This document shows, piece after piece, positions 43,091-51,452 of a DNA stretch of 64,000 nucleotides. The DNA is from CAYFWF01 sp964346815 (lineage in GTDB: Bacteria; Acidobacteriota; Aminicenantia; Aminicenantales; Aminicenantaceae). The translations under genes and the position numbers were made by a program. The first letter of the stretch is position 1; each line of letters starts with the position of its first letter. The notes under the pieces are model-generated. The model was not told the origin of the DNA and did no database searches. It saw only the letters and a list, made by a program, of their open reading frames with translations. Location: contig CAYFWF010000017.1 of assembly GCA_964346815.1 (NCBI GenBank), positions 38,681 to 102,680 of the forward strand, given 5' to 3'.

Positions 43091-43110
43091 ATCCGCATAA
43101 TCATGTGGAT
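43091..43110. promoter_or_regulatory. Inverted repeat in the Qrc-like operon leader
   Basis: ATCCGCATAATCATGTGGAT: 8-bp arms with one mismatch and a 4-bp centre, 52 bp before the first start codon. It may be an operator or an RNA hairpin in the long leader. Confidence 0.3.
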
Positions 43111-43237
43111 ATCAGTTTCCTTAGAAGGAATCCCTTCCTGTCCTTATGAAACCATATTGACTTCATCGGACTTATCTTTTTCAAAAGTAGGAAGGGAAAT
43201 GATTTTACTGTTTTTAATATTATTGAATTTAAAAAAG

Positions 43238-43254
43238 TCTATAATCATTATAGA
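43238..43254. promoter_or_regulatory. 17-bp palindrome at the transcription start
   Basis: TCTATAATCATTATAGA has perfect 8-bp arms about one base. It sits directly after the leftward -10 box, over the expected transcription start: a repressor-like position. Confidence 0.45.
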
Positions 43255-43255
43255 A

Positions 43256-43284
43256 ATAATATCTTTAAAATATGAATTAGTCAA
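43256..43284 (-). promoter_or_regulatory. Predicted sigma-70 promoter of the Qrc-like operon
   Basis: Leftward TTGACT (43284-43279), 17-bp spacer, TATTAT (43261-43256). The implied leader is about 210 nt. The mobile element's target duplication begins 3 bp behind the -35 box. Confidence 0.55.
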
Positions 43285-43287
43285 TAG

Positions 43288-43668
43288 AAAGTTGAACAGG
43301 AGTTCCCCCAAAAATTTCTATGGATGAAGACTTGCGCTTTAAATTGCCAACTTTTTCCCATAATTTGAGCCTGAGAGCCTTTTTCTGCGTCTAAAAACGA
43401 AGACTCCGAGCGAAAGTACCCCCAATTTTTTAGACATTAATTTTCGCTATTTATTGATAGTTATTTCTTTATTTATCAGACTTTCCTCTGAGAATGTATA
43501 AGGTTAAAGCCTTTAATTTTTGCAGTGATGGTCACCCCACTTCCTTAAAATACTGAATAAAGTTCCCCCAATTTTTATAATTCCAGTTGTGATTTTATCT
43601 AAATGCCTGCAAAAAAATTAGTTAAACGATTTAAACGTTAATTTTTGGGGGAACTCCTGAAAGTTGAA
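43288..43668. mobile_element. MITE-like element with 20-bp inverted ends and 9-bp target duplication
   Basis: The element proper is 43297-43659 (363 bp). Its left end CAGGAGTTCCCCCAAAAATT (43297-43316) is the exact complement of the right end (43640-43659). AAAGTTGAA occurs immediately outside both ends (43288-43296 and 43660-43668), a 9-bp target-site duplication. No transposase frame is present, so it is a miniature or internally deleted insertion sequence moved by an enzyme elsewhere. Inside, CCCCCAATTTTT-type copies of the end motif recur near 43420 and 43565. End sequence starting CAGG and 8-10 bp duplications recall the ISAs1 group; this is only a guess. Confidence 0.88.
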
Positions 43669-43873
43669 TATTTTTGGTGGCTAACGGATATGATCACAAA
43701 TAAAGGGCGTCAGAATATCCATGGCTCAGGAATTGAAAGTAATCGTTAAAAGAATTCGATACTTTTTACCTAAAATGTATTTGGCGCAGAGTTTGATTTA
43801 TACGACATGGACTAGACTCCTTAGCAACATTCTTTTGCCATGGTGTATATCAACGACAATTTGATAATTAATA

Positions 43874-43902
43874 TTGCAATGGGTCAATTAATCCTATATT
43901 AT
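43874..43902 (+). promoter_or_regulatory. Predicted promoter of resB-ccsA
   Basis: TTGCAA (43874-43879), 17-bp spacer, TATTAT (43897-43902), about 25 bp before the likely leader end at the resB start (43935). Confidence 0.45.
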
Positions 43903-43934
43903 TAGTAGTTATTTAAACACACGCAGGATATACT

Positions 43935-45287
43935 ATGAAATCCATCATACAATTCTTCAGTTCAGTAAAACTGGGTATCGTACTGATTATCATCATCACC
44001 TTGGCCTCGATTTTAGGCACATTGGTACCTCAACAGAGGAGCATTGCAGAATATGCGGCCAGATATGACCAATTTTCTAGCATCCTGATCCGATTGGAAA
44101 TCACCAATCTCTACCATTCCTGGTGGTACATCAGTTTGCTGTTTTTTCTCTCTTTGAATATCATAGTCTGCACTTTGACGCGATTCACCCCCAAGCTCCG
44201 AAGGTCTTTTCGCCCTAAAAAGGAATTTGAAAGAAAGAATCTGCAAACTGCCAAAATCAACTATAGATTCATAAAAAACTGGACTCTCGAACAAACAGAG
44301 GAAGGAATAAAGAAAGCTCTGTCGTCCCGTCACTATCGGACCAAAGTGAACAAAAAGGAAAACAGGATACACCTCCTCGCTCGAAAAAAAATGTTCGGAC
44401 TCTTTGGTTCTGATGTCGTACACATCGGACTTCTTATCATCCTTATAGGTGGAATAATCAGTGGGGCAACTGGTTTTGGGGCGAATATAAAAATTTCTGA
44501 AGGACAAACGGTTCCCGTCCTCAATGCAGATTTTAAACTCCGATTGGAAAAATTCGAGACAGAATATTGGCCCAGCGGCAGCGTCAAGGATTGGAAAAGT
44601 ACGCTCACGGTCCTCAAGAACGAGAGCCCTATCCTGACGAAAACAGTCGAGGTCAATCATCCCCTTTCTTACGAGGGATTCGTCTTCTATCAGAGCAGCT
44701 ATGGATGGGATTGGGAAAATCCATCGCTTGAAATCTGGGCCAAAAAAAACACGGATCCAGACTACTCGAAAAAAGTCATGCTCAGACTCGGAGAAAAAGC
44801 AGTCCTGGAGGAAGAGAATATCGAGATTTCTGTCCTGAATTTTGTTCCGGATTTTATCCTCAATGAAAGGAACCAAGTGACAACTCGCTCCCTGGAGCCC
44901 AACAATCCCGCTGCTTTTCTCGAAGGGTGGCAGGATGGTGAGAAAATATTTTCAGGCTGGATATTCGCTAAATTTCCTGATTTTGCCCAGATGCACTCTG
45001 ATGTCGAAACTGACCTCAAATTCGAACTCAAAGACTTTGAAGCTGCTCAATACTCGGGCATACAGATGTCAAAAGATCCCGGCGTAAACTTCATCTGGGC
45101 AGGATGTATCATACTAATGATAGGGCTCTGTCTTGCCTTTTTCTGGCTACCAAGAGAAATCAAAATCCTAGCTGAAGAGGAACAAGGAAAAACTAAGATT
45201 GTGGCAGGTGGGTTGGCAACAAAAAACAAAGAAATCTTCAAGTCTGAGTTCGAAGGTTTATTCACCTCGCTAAGGAGATCAAAATGA
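43935..45287 (+). CDS. resB: Cytochrome c biogenesis protein ResB
   Basis: A 450-residue ResB/Ccs1 protein: an N-terminal pair of helices (SSVKLGIVLIIIITLASILGT, a family signature), WWYISLLFFLSLNIIVCTLTR, a third helix near residue 165, a large extracytoplasmic domain (VNHPLSYEGFVFYQSSYGW, another signature) and a last helix near residue 385. With CcsA it forms the System II heme-c synthetase that handles heme export and attachment to CxxCH motifs. Its place in the middle of a heme-c gene island fits the demand. It overlaps ccsA by 4 bp. Confidence 0.95.
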   Translation: MKSIIQFFSSVKLGIVLIIIITLASILGTLVPQQRSIAEYAARYDQFSSILIRLEITNLYHSWWYISLLFFLSLNIIVCTLTRFTPKLRRSFRPKKEFERKNLQTAKINYRFIKNWTLEQTEEGIKKALSSRHYRTKVNKKENRIHLLARKKMFGLFGSDVVHIGLLIILIGGIISGATGFGANIKISEGQTVPVLNADFKLRLEKFETEYWPSGSVKDWKSTLTVLKNESPILTKTVEVNHPLSYEGFVFYQSSYGWDWENPSLEIWAKKNTDPDYSKKVMLRLGEKAVLEEENIEISVLNFVPDFILNERNQVTTRSLEPNNPAAFLEGWQDGEKIFSGWIFAKFPDFAQMHSDVETDLKFELKDFEAAQYSGIQMSKDPGVNFIWAGCIILMIGLCLAFFWLPREIKILAEEEQGKTKIVAGGLATKNKEIFKSEFEGLFTSLRRSK

Positions 45288-46102
45288 ACGAGTCAACTCT
45301 GTTCCTTATTACATTCATCCTGTACCTCACCGCAGCCTTTTTCTACTTTGTCTATCTTTTTACCAAAAGAGAAAAATCTGCAAGAACTGGATTCGGGATC
45401 GCTGTACTTGGACTCATCGTACACACTCTAGCTCTCATATGGAGAACTGTCGAAAGCGGTCATGCCCCTTTTACCAACATGTACGAGTCTCTCTCTTTTC
45501 TTGCTTGGGCCTCTATTTTTGCTTACATCGTTATCGAGTGGAAATATAAAATACGAAAAGCGGGGCCCTACTTTATGTTGATCGTCATCGGAATAATGGC
45601 CCTAGCATCCTCGCCTCTGATGCCCAAAGAAGCATCCCCGCTCGTACCAGCCCTTCAGAGTTACTGGCTTTGGCTACATGTCTCTGTGACCTTACTGGGT
45701 GAGGCCTTTTTTGCTGTGGCCTTTATCACAAGCATCATGTATCTTGCCGCCGATTCGAGAGAAAAAAAGGGGACGGCAAAAAAAACTTCCCTTAGCTCAG
45801 AAAAACTGGATTCTATAAGCTACCGATGTGTGGCCGTGGGATTTCCCCTGTTTACTCTGGGAGGACTGGTCTTTGGTATGGTTTGGGCATATAAAGCATG
45901 GGGCACCTATTGGAGCTGGGATCCCAAGGAGACCTGGAGCCTGATAACATGGTTCGTGTTCGCTCTGTATCTCCACACAAGAATCGTGATGGGATGGAAG
46001 GGTCGTCGGTCTGCGTACGTTGCCATTCTCGGATTTCTGGCTGCCCTGTTTACATACTTCGGTGTGAACTATCTTCTTGCCGGCCTCCACAGCTACGCTT
46101 AA
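45284..46102 (+). CDS. ccsA: Cytochrome c biogenesis protein CcsA (heme handling)
   Basis: A 272-residue protein with eight hydrophobic segments and the tryptophan-rich heme-binding WWD motif (AWGTYWSWDPKETWSL) that presents heme at the outer face, with conserved histidines around it (VESGHAPFTNMYES, WLHVSVTLLG, LHTRIVMGW). It is the second half of the System II cytochrome c synthetase. Translationally coupled to resB. Converges with the NrfD gene with 4 bp between. Confidence 0.95.
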   Translation: MNESTLFLITFILYLTAAFFYFVYLFTKREKSARTGFGIAVLGLIVHTLALIWRTVESGHAPFTNMYESLSFLAWASIFAYIVIEWKYKIRKAGPYFMLIVIGIMALASSPLMPKEASPLVPALQSYWLWLHVSVTLLGEAFFAVAFITSIMYLAADSREKKGTAKKTSLSSEKLDSISYRCVAVGFPLFTLGGLVFGMVWAYKAWGTYWSWDPKETWSLITWFVFALYLHTRIVMGWKGRRSAYVAILGFLAALFTYFGVNYLLAGLHSYA

Positions 46103-46106
46103 ATGA

Positions 46107-47306
46107 CTAGAGTCCAGATTCCTTTGCCTCTTCCCAAGGAGGGAATATCTTTACTAAGACGTAGAGTATGATGAAAGGGAGGACTAAAAACGCCAAAGAT
46201 ACCAGTAAGCCCTCGACTCCGCCAAGCGACATTTTATAAGCGGTAAGACCTCTGAAACTTTTAGAAAACAACTGCCCGCCAATAACCACATTCCATCTGG
46301 TCGTAAAAATACCCACCTGGACAAGCAAAGCTGAAACAAAGTAGATATGCCTTCTCAATTCAGCTGGGAGACGAAACAATTTGACCGACGAAAGAGCCCC
46401 GAGCGGCAATAACATCCCTAAAAGGAGCTGGATAACAATAAGGCTTACGAATAATCTTCCCGAGATCAATTGGGATAGTATTTTAATGGATTCCTCAGAC
46501 TCGTATATGCGATGTATGAAATCTAGGGCTTCAAGCGAGAAATCCACGATCATTGTGTAGAACAAAAAACTAGCCAGCTTGTCCAGACAGGTCATGTTTA
46601 TTTCTTTTCTGCGGACGAGGGTCACCACCATATAAAGCAACAAGACCAAAGCAATACCAGAAACTATCGCCGAAAACAGAAACACGATAGGCATAAGCAC
46701 ACTCGACCACCAGGGGTTGGCTTTGATGGATCCGAATATAAACCCGACGTATCCGTGGAGAAGAAAAGCAGAAGGAATTCCGATTATTGTAATGACTTTT
46801 ACTGCCTTTTTATCAAAATTCACGGCTTGATCTGAAACATCTCTAGAAAACAAAGTGAATATTCTCTGTATCCATTTCATCAGCCCTTTGTCTTTTTTGG
46901 CCCAGTTGATAAGATCTTTTCTATAATCGAACCAAATCTCAAGCAGTAAAACCGCCATGAGATACCAGGCATACACAAAGCCAAACATGGCCATGGCCGA
47001 ACTACGATTTGGCGTCAGGAATATTTCAAGAGATTTTTCAGGATGTCCGATGTGAGCCAAGAGCGGCATAGGCGATACGATCAAGAAGGCGAGAGCTGTC
47101 AGAAGAGAAAGCCGATAAGTCGGTTGAACCTGTTTGACATTGAACACTTTGACCAGCGAGGCCAATATAAAAGCGCCAGCCACAAGCCCTGTAAGATAAG
47201 GATATATGACGATGAGGATGCGCCAATGCATTTCAATCTCATTCGGATATATGTATCCTGTTATCTGTTCGAGTATCCGCCCCAATTGCTCAGCAATATG
47301 CTCCAC
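46107..47306 (-). CDS. NrfD/PsrC-like membrane subunit of a second quinone-cytochrome complex
   Basis: A 399-residue protein with about ten transmembrane segments (PYLTGLVAGAFILASLV, VSPMPLLAHIGHPEKSLEIF, SAFLLHGYVGFIFGSIKANPWW). LAHIGHPE is the family's quinone-site region. Coupled to an FeS subunit (2-bp gap) and an octaheme cytochrome, it forms a three-part complex akin to NrfBCD, HmcCB or DsrJOP assemblies. No catalytic subunit is encoded beside it. Confidence 0.87.
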   Translation of the reverse strand: MEHIAEQLGRILEQITGYIYPNEIEMHWRILIVIYPYLTGLVAGAFILASLVKVFNVKQVQPTYRLSLLTALAFLIVSPMPLLAHIGHPEKSLEIFLTPNRSSAMAMFGFVYAWYLMAVLLLEIWFDYRKDLINWAKKDKGLMKWIQRIFTLFSRDVSDQAVNFDKKAVKVITIIGIPSAFLLHGYVGFIFGSIKANPWWSSVLMPIVFLFSAIVSGIALVLLLYMVVTLVRRKEINMTCLDKLASFLFYTMIVDFSLEALDFIHRIYESEESIKILSQLISGRLFVSLIVIQLLLGMLLPLGALSSVKLFRLPAELRRHIYFVSALLVQVGIFTTRWNVVIGGQLFSKSFRGLTAYKMSLGGVEGLLVSLAFLVLPFIILYVLVKIFPPWEEAKESGL

Positions 47307-47308
47307 TT

Positions 47309-48067
47309 TTACTTCACCTCCATATCAAGGTCTGCATAAAAGACCTTTGGTTCCGTGTTGAGATATGGCTTTAAAACGCTTATTTTGTGCATACGCATGA
47401 ACCTCACAAGTGGGCTTGCTCTTCCCTTTGTATCGCCAAAAACTCTTGCCTGAGTGGGACACGCTTCTACACAGGCTGGCATCAACCCTTTTATTATGCG
47501 ATGATAGCAGAACGTGCATTTCTCAGCGGTATGATTCTGCGGGTGGATAAAACGCGCTCCATAAGGGCAGGCCTGAACACAATAGCGACATCCAATACAA
47601 TAATCGGTATCAACAAGAGTGACTCCATCATCTGTCTTGAAGGTCGCTCCCACAGGGCAAACCTGAACGCAGGGGGGATTTCCACATTGATTGCAAAGCT
47701 TGGGCACAAAAAAACTCCTGATTATCTTCTTCTCTCGACTGCTTCGCTCGAATCCTTCCACACCCCCGTTGGGACTGTCGACGACCACTTCTTCTCCCTC
47801 AAAAATAACGTAACGTTCTACCCATGTTCTGAAAAAGAAGGGAAAACGGGGCACATCATTCTCTTGCTTACAAGAATCAGCGCACCGGCCACACCCGATA
47901 CACCTATCTACCAATACTCCCATTCCCCATGAGTGTTCCTTTGGATTGTAATTTTTATAAGCCGAGACTTGATATTTATCTTTTTGGGCCCGTAGGAAAC
48001 CAGGAAAGGCGATAGATAGAAAAGAAAAAGCAATCCTTTCAAGAAATTCTCTTCTTTTGATGTTCAT
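47309..48067 (-). CDS. Exported ferredoxin-like protein with four [4Fe-4S] clusters
   Basis: A 252-residue protein with a Tat-like leader (KRREFLERIAFSFLSIAFPGF) and four cysteine groups (DRCIGCGRCADSCK, LCNQCGNPPCVQVCPVGA, DYCIGCRYCVQACPYG, CTFCYHR ... ACVEACPTQA). A leader on the FeS subunit itself, as in DsrO and HmcB, places it on the outer face of the membrane. ATG 48067 chosen to begin the leader; the frame stays open 18 codons further. Confidence 0.9.
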   Translation of the reverse strand: MNIKRREFLERIAFSFLSIAFPGFLRAQKDKYQVSAYKNYNPKEHSWGMGVLVDRCIGCGRCADSCKQENDVPRFPFFFRTWVERYVIFEGEEVVVDSPNGGVEGFERSSREKKIIRSFFVPKLCNQCGNPPCVQVCPVGATFKTDDGVTLVDTDYCIGCRYCVQACPYGARFIHPQNHTAEKCTFCYHRIIKGLMPACVEACPTQARVFGDTKGRASPLVRFMRMHKISVLKPYLNTEPKVFYADLDMEVK

Positions 48068-48078
48068 CTTCTTGCTAA

Positions 48079-48810
48079 TTAACGAACCTCTGGTAAGTGA
48101 GGATAATGACACTGCCAGCATACATATCGTTCACCATGGGTTTGCATCTCGATTCTTGTGATCTCTCGAGGGCTTGGAGCGTCTTTCGCATGGCACTCTC
48201 CACAAAATTCCCGGGATGTCGGCTTTTTAGGTCTGTTTTCTCTGGGACGTATTTTATGCTCTTCAGTTGTCTCGTGGCATCTCACACAGGTGAGGTAAAC
48301 ATGATGAGAAAGGGCTTTAGTCCGCGCAATTTCAGCATGACAGGCTTCGCATTCCTTGGGTACAGATGGGGGCTTAGGATCATGGGCATCATGACAAGAG
48401 ATACATGGCCTCATGGGATTATGAGATTCTGATACGATTTGGGGGAAACCGGTAGGCCTGGATGGGATGTATTCGTGACACAATGGACAATATCCTCTAC
48501 CAGATGGAGCAGGAAGTTGATTCCCATCCGGATCCTCAGTATGAGCAGCAGCCGGACCATGACAGACCTCACAACCCACATCTCTGTGATAAGACATTTT
48601 CTTCATATGTACTATATCATCATGACACTCTTCACAGATTTGATGTCCGCTGTATTTTATCTCCTGAGATGCAATGTCATCCACGGCAGAAGCTCTGTAA
48701 TGTCCGTATCTCCCAAAATCAGGAGGAACTAGAAAATGTCTCATCGCAACGAATCCAAAGATAACAATAATTAGAGGAATCAAGAGGCGTTTTATCTGGT
48801 CAGGTAGCAT
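48079..48810 (-). CDS. Membrane-anchored octaheme cytochrome c
   Basis: A 243-residue protein with an N-terminal membrane helix (LLIPLIIVIFGFVAM) and eight CxxCH motifs (CEECH, CEVCH, CPLCH, CISCH, CEACH, CVRCH, CGECH, CWQCH). It is the likely exit subunit of the FeS/NrfD complex encoded downstream. A perfect consensus promoter would start transcription at about 48846, only 3 nt before an in-frame ATG at 48843; the ATG at 48810 leaves a leader and is used here, but a leaderless start at 48843 is possible. Confidence 0.85.
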   Translation of the reverse strand: MLPDQIKRLLIPLIIVIFGFVAMRHFLVPPDFGRYGHYRASAVDDIASQEIKYSGHQICEECHDDIVHMKKMSYHRDVGCEVCHGPAAAHTEDPDGNQLPAPSGRGYCPLCHEYIPSRPTGFPQIVSESHNPMRPCISCHDAHDPKPPSVPKECEACHAEIARTKALSHHVYLTCVRCHETTEEHKIRPRENRPKKPTSREFCGECHAKDAPSPREITRIEMQTHGERYVCWQCHYPHLPEVR

Positions 48811-48852
48811 CTTCGTGATTCTTTTTGCCTCTTTTATTTTCATTGGCTTAGA

Positions 48853-48881
48853 ATTATAATCAAATTTATAGAACCTGTCAA
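48853..48881 (-). promoter_or_regulatory. Consensus sigma-70 promoter of the octaheme/FeS/NrfD operon
   Basis: Leftward TTGACA (48881-48876) and TATAAT (48858-48853) with a 17-bp spacer: a perfect consensus promoter, implying strong basal expression. Confidence 0.72.
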
Positions 48882-48986
48882 AAAAATAAAATAAATAAAT
48901 TTTATAACATTTTTTGCCGGTTTTATCGTTGTTGTGATTTATATAAGGACTATTTCGTGCTTCCATAAGCGTGCTATCGAAATAGC

Positions 48987-49015
48987 TTGACGGACTTTTT
49001 TGCTTACTCTATAAT
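48987..49015 (+). promoter_or_regulatory. Near-consensus sigma-70 promoter of the bc-type operon
   Basis: TTGACG (48987-48992), 17-bp spacer, TATAAT (49010-49015), with the start codon 19 bp after the -10 box. It diverges from the octaheme operon promoter. Confidence 0.7.
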
Positions 49016-49034
49016 TCTTATTTAATTTATAGAA

Positions 49035-51032
49035 ATGAAAAAGAAAAAAAACAAAAAGAGAACAAAGAAAATAATCCTCTTTTCAGTTGGAGGATTCTTT
49101 TTAATCTCTCTCATAGGAACGATTGAATTCACATCGCATTCTTATTTTTGTGCCACATGTCATTATATGAAACCCTTTTACCGTAGCTGGGAGACTTCTT
49201 CTCACAGCCATATCGAATGTGCAACCTGCCACTATTCTCCTGGAGTCAGGTCAAAACTGAGAGCTAAAGTCGAGGGGATTCTGCAGGTTGGACGCTACTG
49301 GACAAAGCTTTATTTGAAATCAAAACCTTGGGCTGAAATTCCGGACGATAGCTGTCTAAGGGAAGGGTGTCACGATAAAAGAATCTTGGAAGGGAAAACA
49401 AAATATAAAAGTGTTGTGTTTGACCACAAAGTCCACTTCACTGACCTAAAGAGGGGAAAAAGGCTCCGATGCACAAGTTGTCATTCTCAGATTGTTCAGG
49501 GAGAGCACATCACAGTGACAGAAAGCACATGTTTTATCTGTCACTTCAAAGAAAGTGAACACTATCCACAGATAGGTGACTGCAGTCATTGCCATCATCA
49601 GGAAGATCTAATCTCGGAGAAGACCTCAAAATTCAACCATACCCCAGTCTTTTCTAATGGCTATGATTGCAACAAATGCCACAGCAATACCATCATCGGT
49701 GATGGAGAAGTGCCGCGGGAAAACTGTTTCAAATGCCACTGGGAAACTGATAGACTCGAAAAATATGACGATACCGATCTCATGCACTCTGGTCATATTT
49801 ATTCCCATAAGATTGAATGCAATCAGTGCCATTTAGATATTCAGCATAAGATTGTCAAAGATATTGAAGCTATTGCTGACTGTCAGACATGTCACACTGA
49901 CTACCATAAAGCTCAAAAAATCCTGTTTATAGGCGAAGGAGGAAAAGGAACCTCTCATCCTATCCCGAATATCATGCTGGAGAAAGGATTGAGCTGTAAA
50001 GGATGTCACATTTTTCACGAAGAATCTGGTGGACAAGTTATAAAGAGTGATACTTTGGTTTCCAAAGCTCAAGCCTGTGAATCCTGTCATGGGAAAGGTT
50101 TTGCTAGGATTATGAAAGATTGGGAGATTTCGACAGAAAAAAAATTGAGCACAATCAGAGGCATTTTTAACAGGGCTGTTAAGGAAATCAATAAATCAAA
50201 AAATTCTCAGAGGAGGAAAGCAAAGGCTTTACTTGATGAAGCAAGTTTTAATATCGACATTGTTGATAGAGGAAAGGGAGTTCACAACATCGAATATGCC
50301 CAAGAACTCCTATCCGCCTCCTACAATAAAATTCTAGAATCTCTTAGTGTTGCAGAGTCCTCTTACCAGCCCGAGAGTTTTTTAGGCTCGTCTACAGAAA
50401 TCCCGACCCAATGTTCCAACTGTCATGCAGGAATTGAGGAAATAAACAGGGAGATTTTCGGCCTCGATTTTCCCCACAAAAGCCACCTGATAGAGCAAAA
50501 AATTGCTTGTGATCAATGTCATTCCAACGTTCGAAAACATGGCGAGTTTATTGCAACAAAACAGAGCTGCGCTGTTTGTCACCATCAAGACACCCATGTA
50601 GATTGCGGAAGCTGCCATCAGTTACAGACTGTCTTTTACCAAGGTGGCAAAACGAATGGTCAAGAAATAACAAAGGATATCATGTCTGAAGCTGGGGTGG
50701 AATGCATCGATTGCCATCTCAACGACAAAGATCAAATCTTTCGTTCAAACAAGGGAAAGTGTGTGGATTGCCATGACAAGGATTACGAAGACATGTTATC
50801 CGAATGGCAAATGTCGGTGAAAGATCTTATCCAATCGATCTCAACTTCCCTCAAGGAAAAAAGACAGCTTGAGTTGATCGAACAAGATAAGGGCATCCTG
50901 TTGGAAGCTGAAAAAATTCTTCAAAAAATTCAAACAGATGGGAGTTTTGGAGTTCACAACTATATTTATATCGAAGAGATGTTGACAAACCTTGACAAAA
51001 GAATAAAATCTGTAGAAAAAATTGACCTATGA
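49035..51032 (+). CDS. 18-heme NapC-like membrane cytochrome c
   Basis: A 665-residue protein with a lysine-rich N terminus, one membrane anchor (about 13-33) and seventeen CxxCH motifs plus one CLREGCH (CX4CH) near residue 113. The first part (HSYFCATCHYMKPFYRSWETSSHSH, with CATCHYSPG) is NapC/NirT-like, a quinol-oxidising fold. Two heme-poor helical segments (about 370-450 and 600-665) share WxxS ... GVHNxxYxxExL, so the protein carries an internal duplication. First gene of an operon with Rieske and cytochrome b genes, which it overlaps by 4 bp, so it should be part of a bc-type complex. Confidence 0.88.
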   Translation: MKKKKNKKRTKKIILFSVGGFFLISLIGTIEFTSHSYFCATCHYMKPFYRSWETSSHSHIECATCHYSPGVRSKLRAKVEGILQVGRYWTKLYLKSKPWAEIPDDSCLREGCHDKRILEGKTKYKSVVFDHKVHFTDLKRGKRLRCTSCHSQIVQGEHITVTESTCFICHFKESEHYPQIGDCSHCHHQEDLISEKTSKFNHTPVFSNGYDCNKCHSNTIIGDGEVPRENCFKCHWETDRLEKYDDTDLMHSGHIYSHKIECNQCHLDIQHKIVKDIEAIADCQTCHTDYHKAQKILFIGEGGKGTSHPIPNIMLEKGLSCKGCHIFHEESGGQVIKSDTLVSKAQACESCHGKGFARIMKDWEISTEKKLSTIRGIFNRAVKEINKSKNSQRRKAKALLDEASFNIDIVDRGKGVHNIEYAQELLSASYNKILESLSVAESSYQPESFLGSSTEIPTQCSNCHAGIEEINREIFGLDFPHKSHLIEQKIACDQCHSNVRKHGEFIATKQSCAVCHHQDTHVDCGSCHQLQTVFYQGGKTNGQEITKDIMSEAGVECIDCHLNDKDQIFRSNKGKCVDCHDKDYEDMLSEWQMSVKDLIQSISTSLKEKRQLELIEQDKGILLEAEKILQKIQTDGSFGVHNYIYIEEMLTNLDKRIKSVEKIDL

Positions 51033-51451
51033 ACAGAAGAAATTTCATCAATTTATTTCTGGGAGGAAGCCTTCTCGGCACGATCGGAGCTTTCCTGTAC
51101 CCTGTCATTCGCTTTTTAATCCCTCCCAGACAATCCGAGGCTGCGGTTAAAAGTGTTGTCGCAGCACAGTTAGGAGAGCTGGCTCCTAACACGAGTAAAA
51201 TTTTTAAGTTCGGGACGACTCCCGGGATTTTGATCGTAACGAATGAAGGGGAACACCTTGCATTTTCAGCCATCTGCACTCATCTGACATGTTCTGTGGT
51301 GTTTGAGTCTGATACAGGAACAATTCTTTGCCCCTGTCACAACGGGAAGTTCGATTTGGGTGGAAATGTTATTTCGGGCCCGCCTCCTGCTCCACTAGAG
51401 TCCTTTAAAGTCGAAGTATCGGGAGAAAATATTATCGTATCCAAGATTTAA
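51029..51451 (+). CDS. Rieske [2Fe-2S] protein of a bc-type complex
   Basis: A 140-residue protein with a Tat-like N terminus and single membrane helix (RRNFINLFLGGSLLGTIG) and the Rieske cluster boxes CTHLTC and CPCHNGKFD; box-1 and box-2 both supply Cys and His ligands. The two extra cysteines form the stabilising disulfide of bc1/b6f Rieske proteins. It takes the first electron from quinol bound at the cytochrome b encoded next. Confidence 0.95.
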   Translation: MNRRNFINLFLGGSLLGTIGAFLYPVIRFLIPPRQSEAAVKSVVAAQLGELAPNTSKIFKFGTTPGILIVTNEGEHLAFSAICTHLTCSVVFESDTGTILCPCHNGKFDLGGNVISGPPPAPLESFKVEVSGENIIVSKI

Positions 51452-51452
51452 A

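Larger units (their letters stand above)
43040..43934. other. 895-bp intergenic control region with inserted element
   Basis: AT-rich stretch between the divergent Qrc-like and resB operons. It holds, from left to right, an imperfect inverted repeat (43091-43110), a 17-bp palindrome, the leftward promoter, the 363-bp mobile element with its target duplications, about 200 bp with no recognisable content, and the resB promoter. No plausible gene was seen. Confidence 0.7.

Noticed and set aside
44013..44876. Leftward frame opposite resB
   Set aside because: Shadow frame; resB carries unmistakable family motifs on the other strand.
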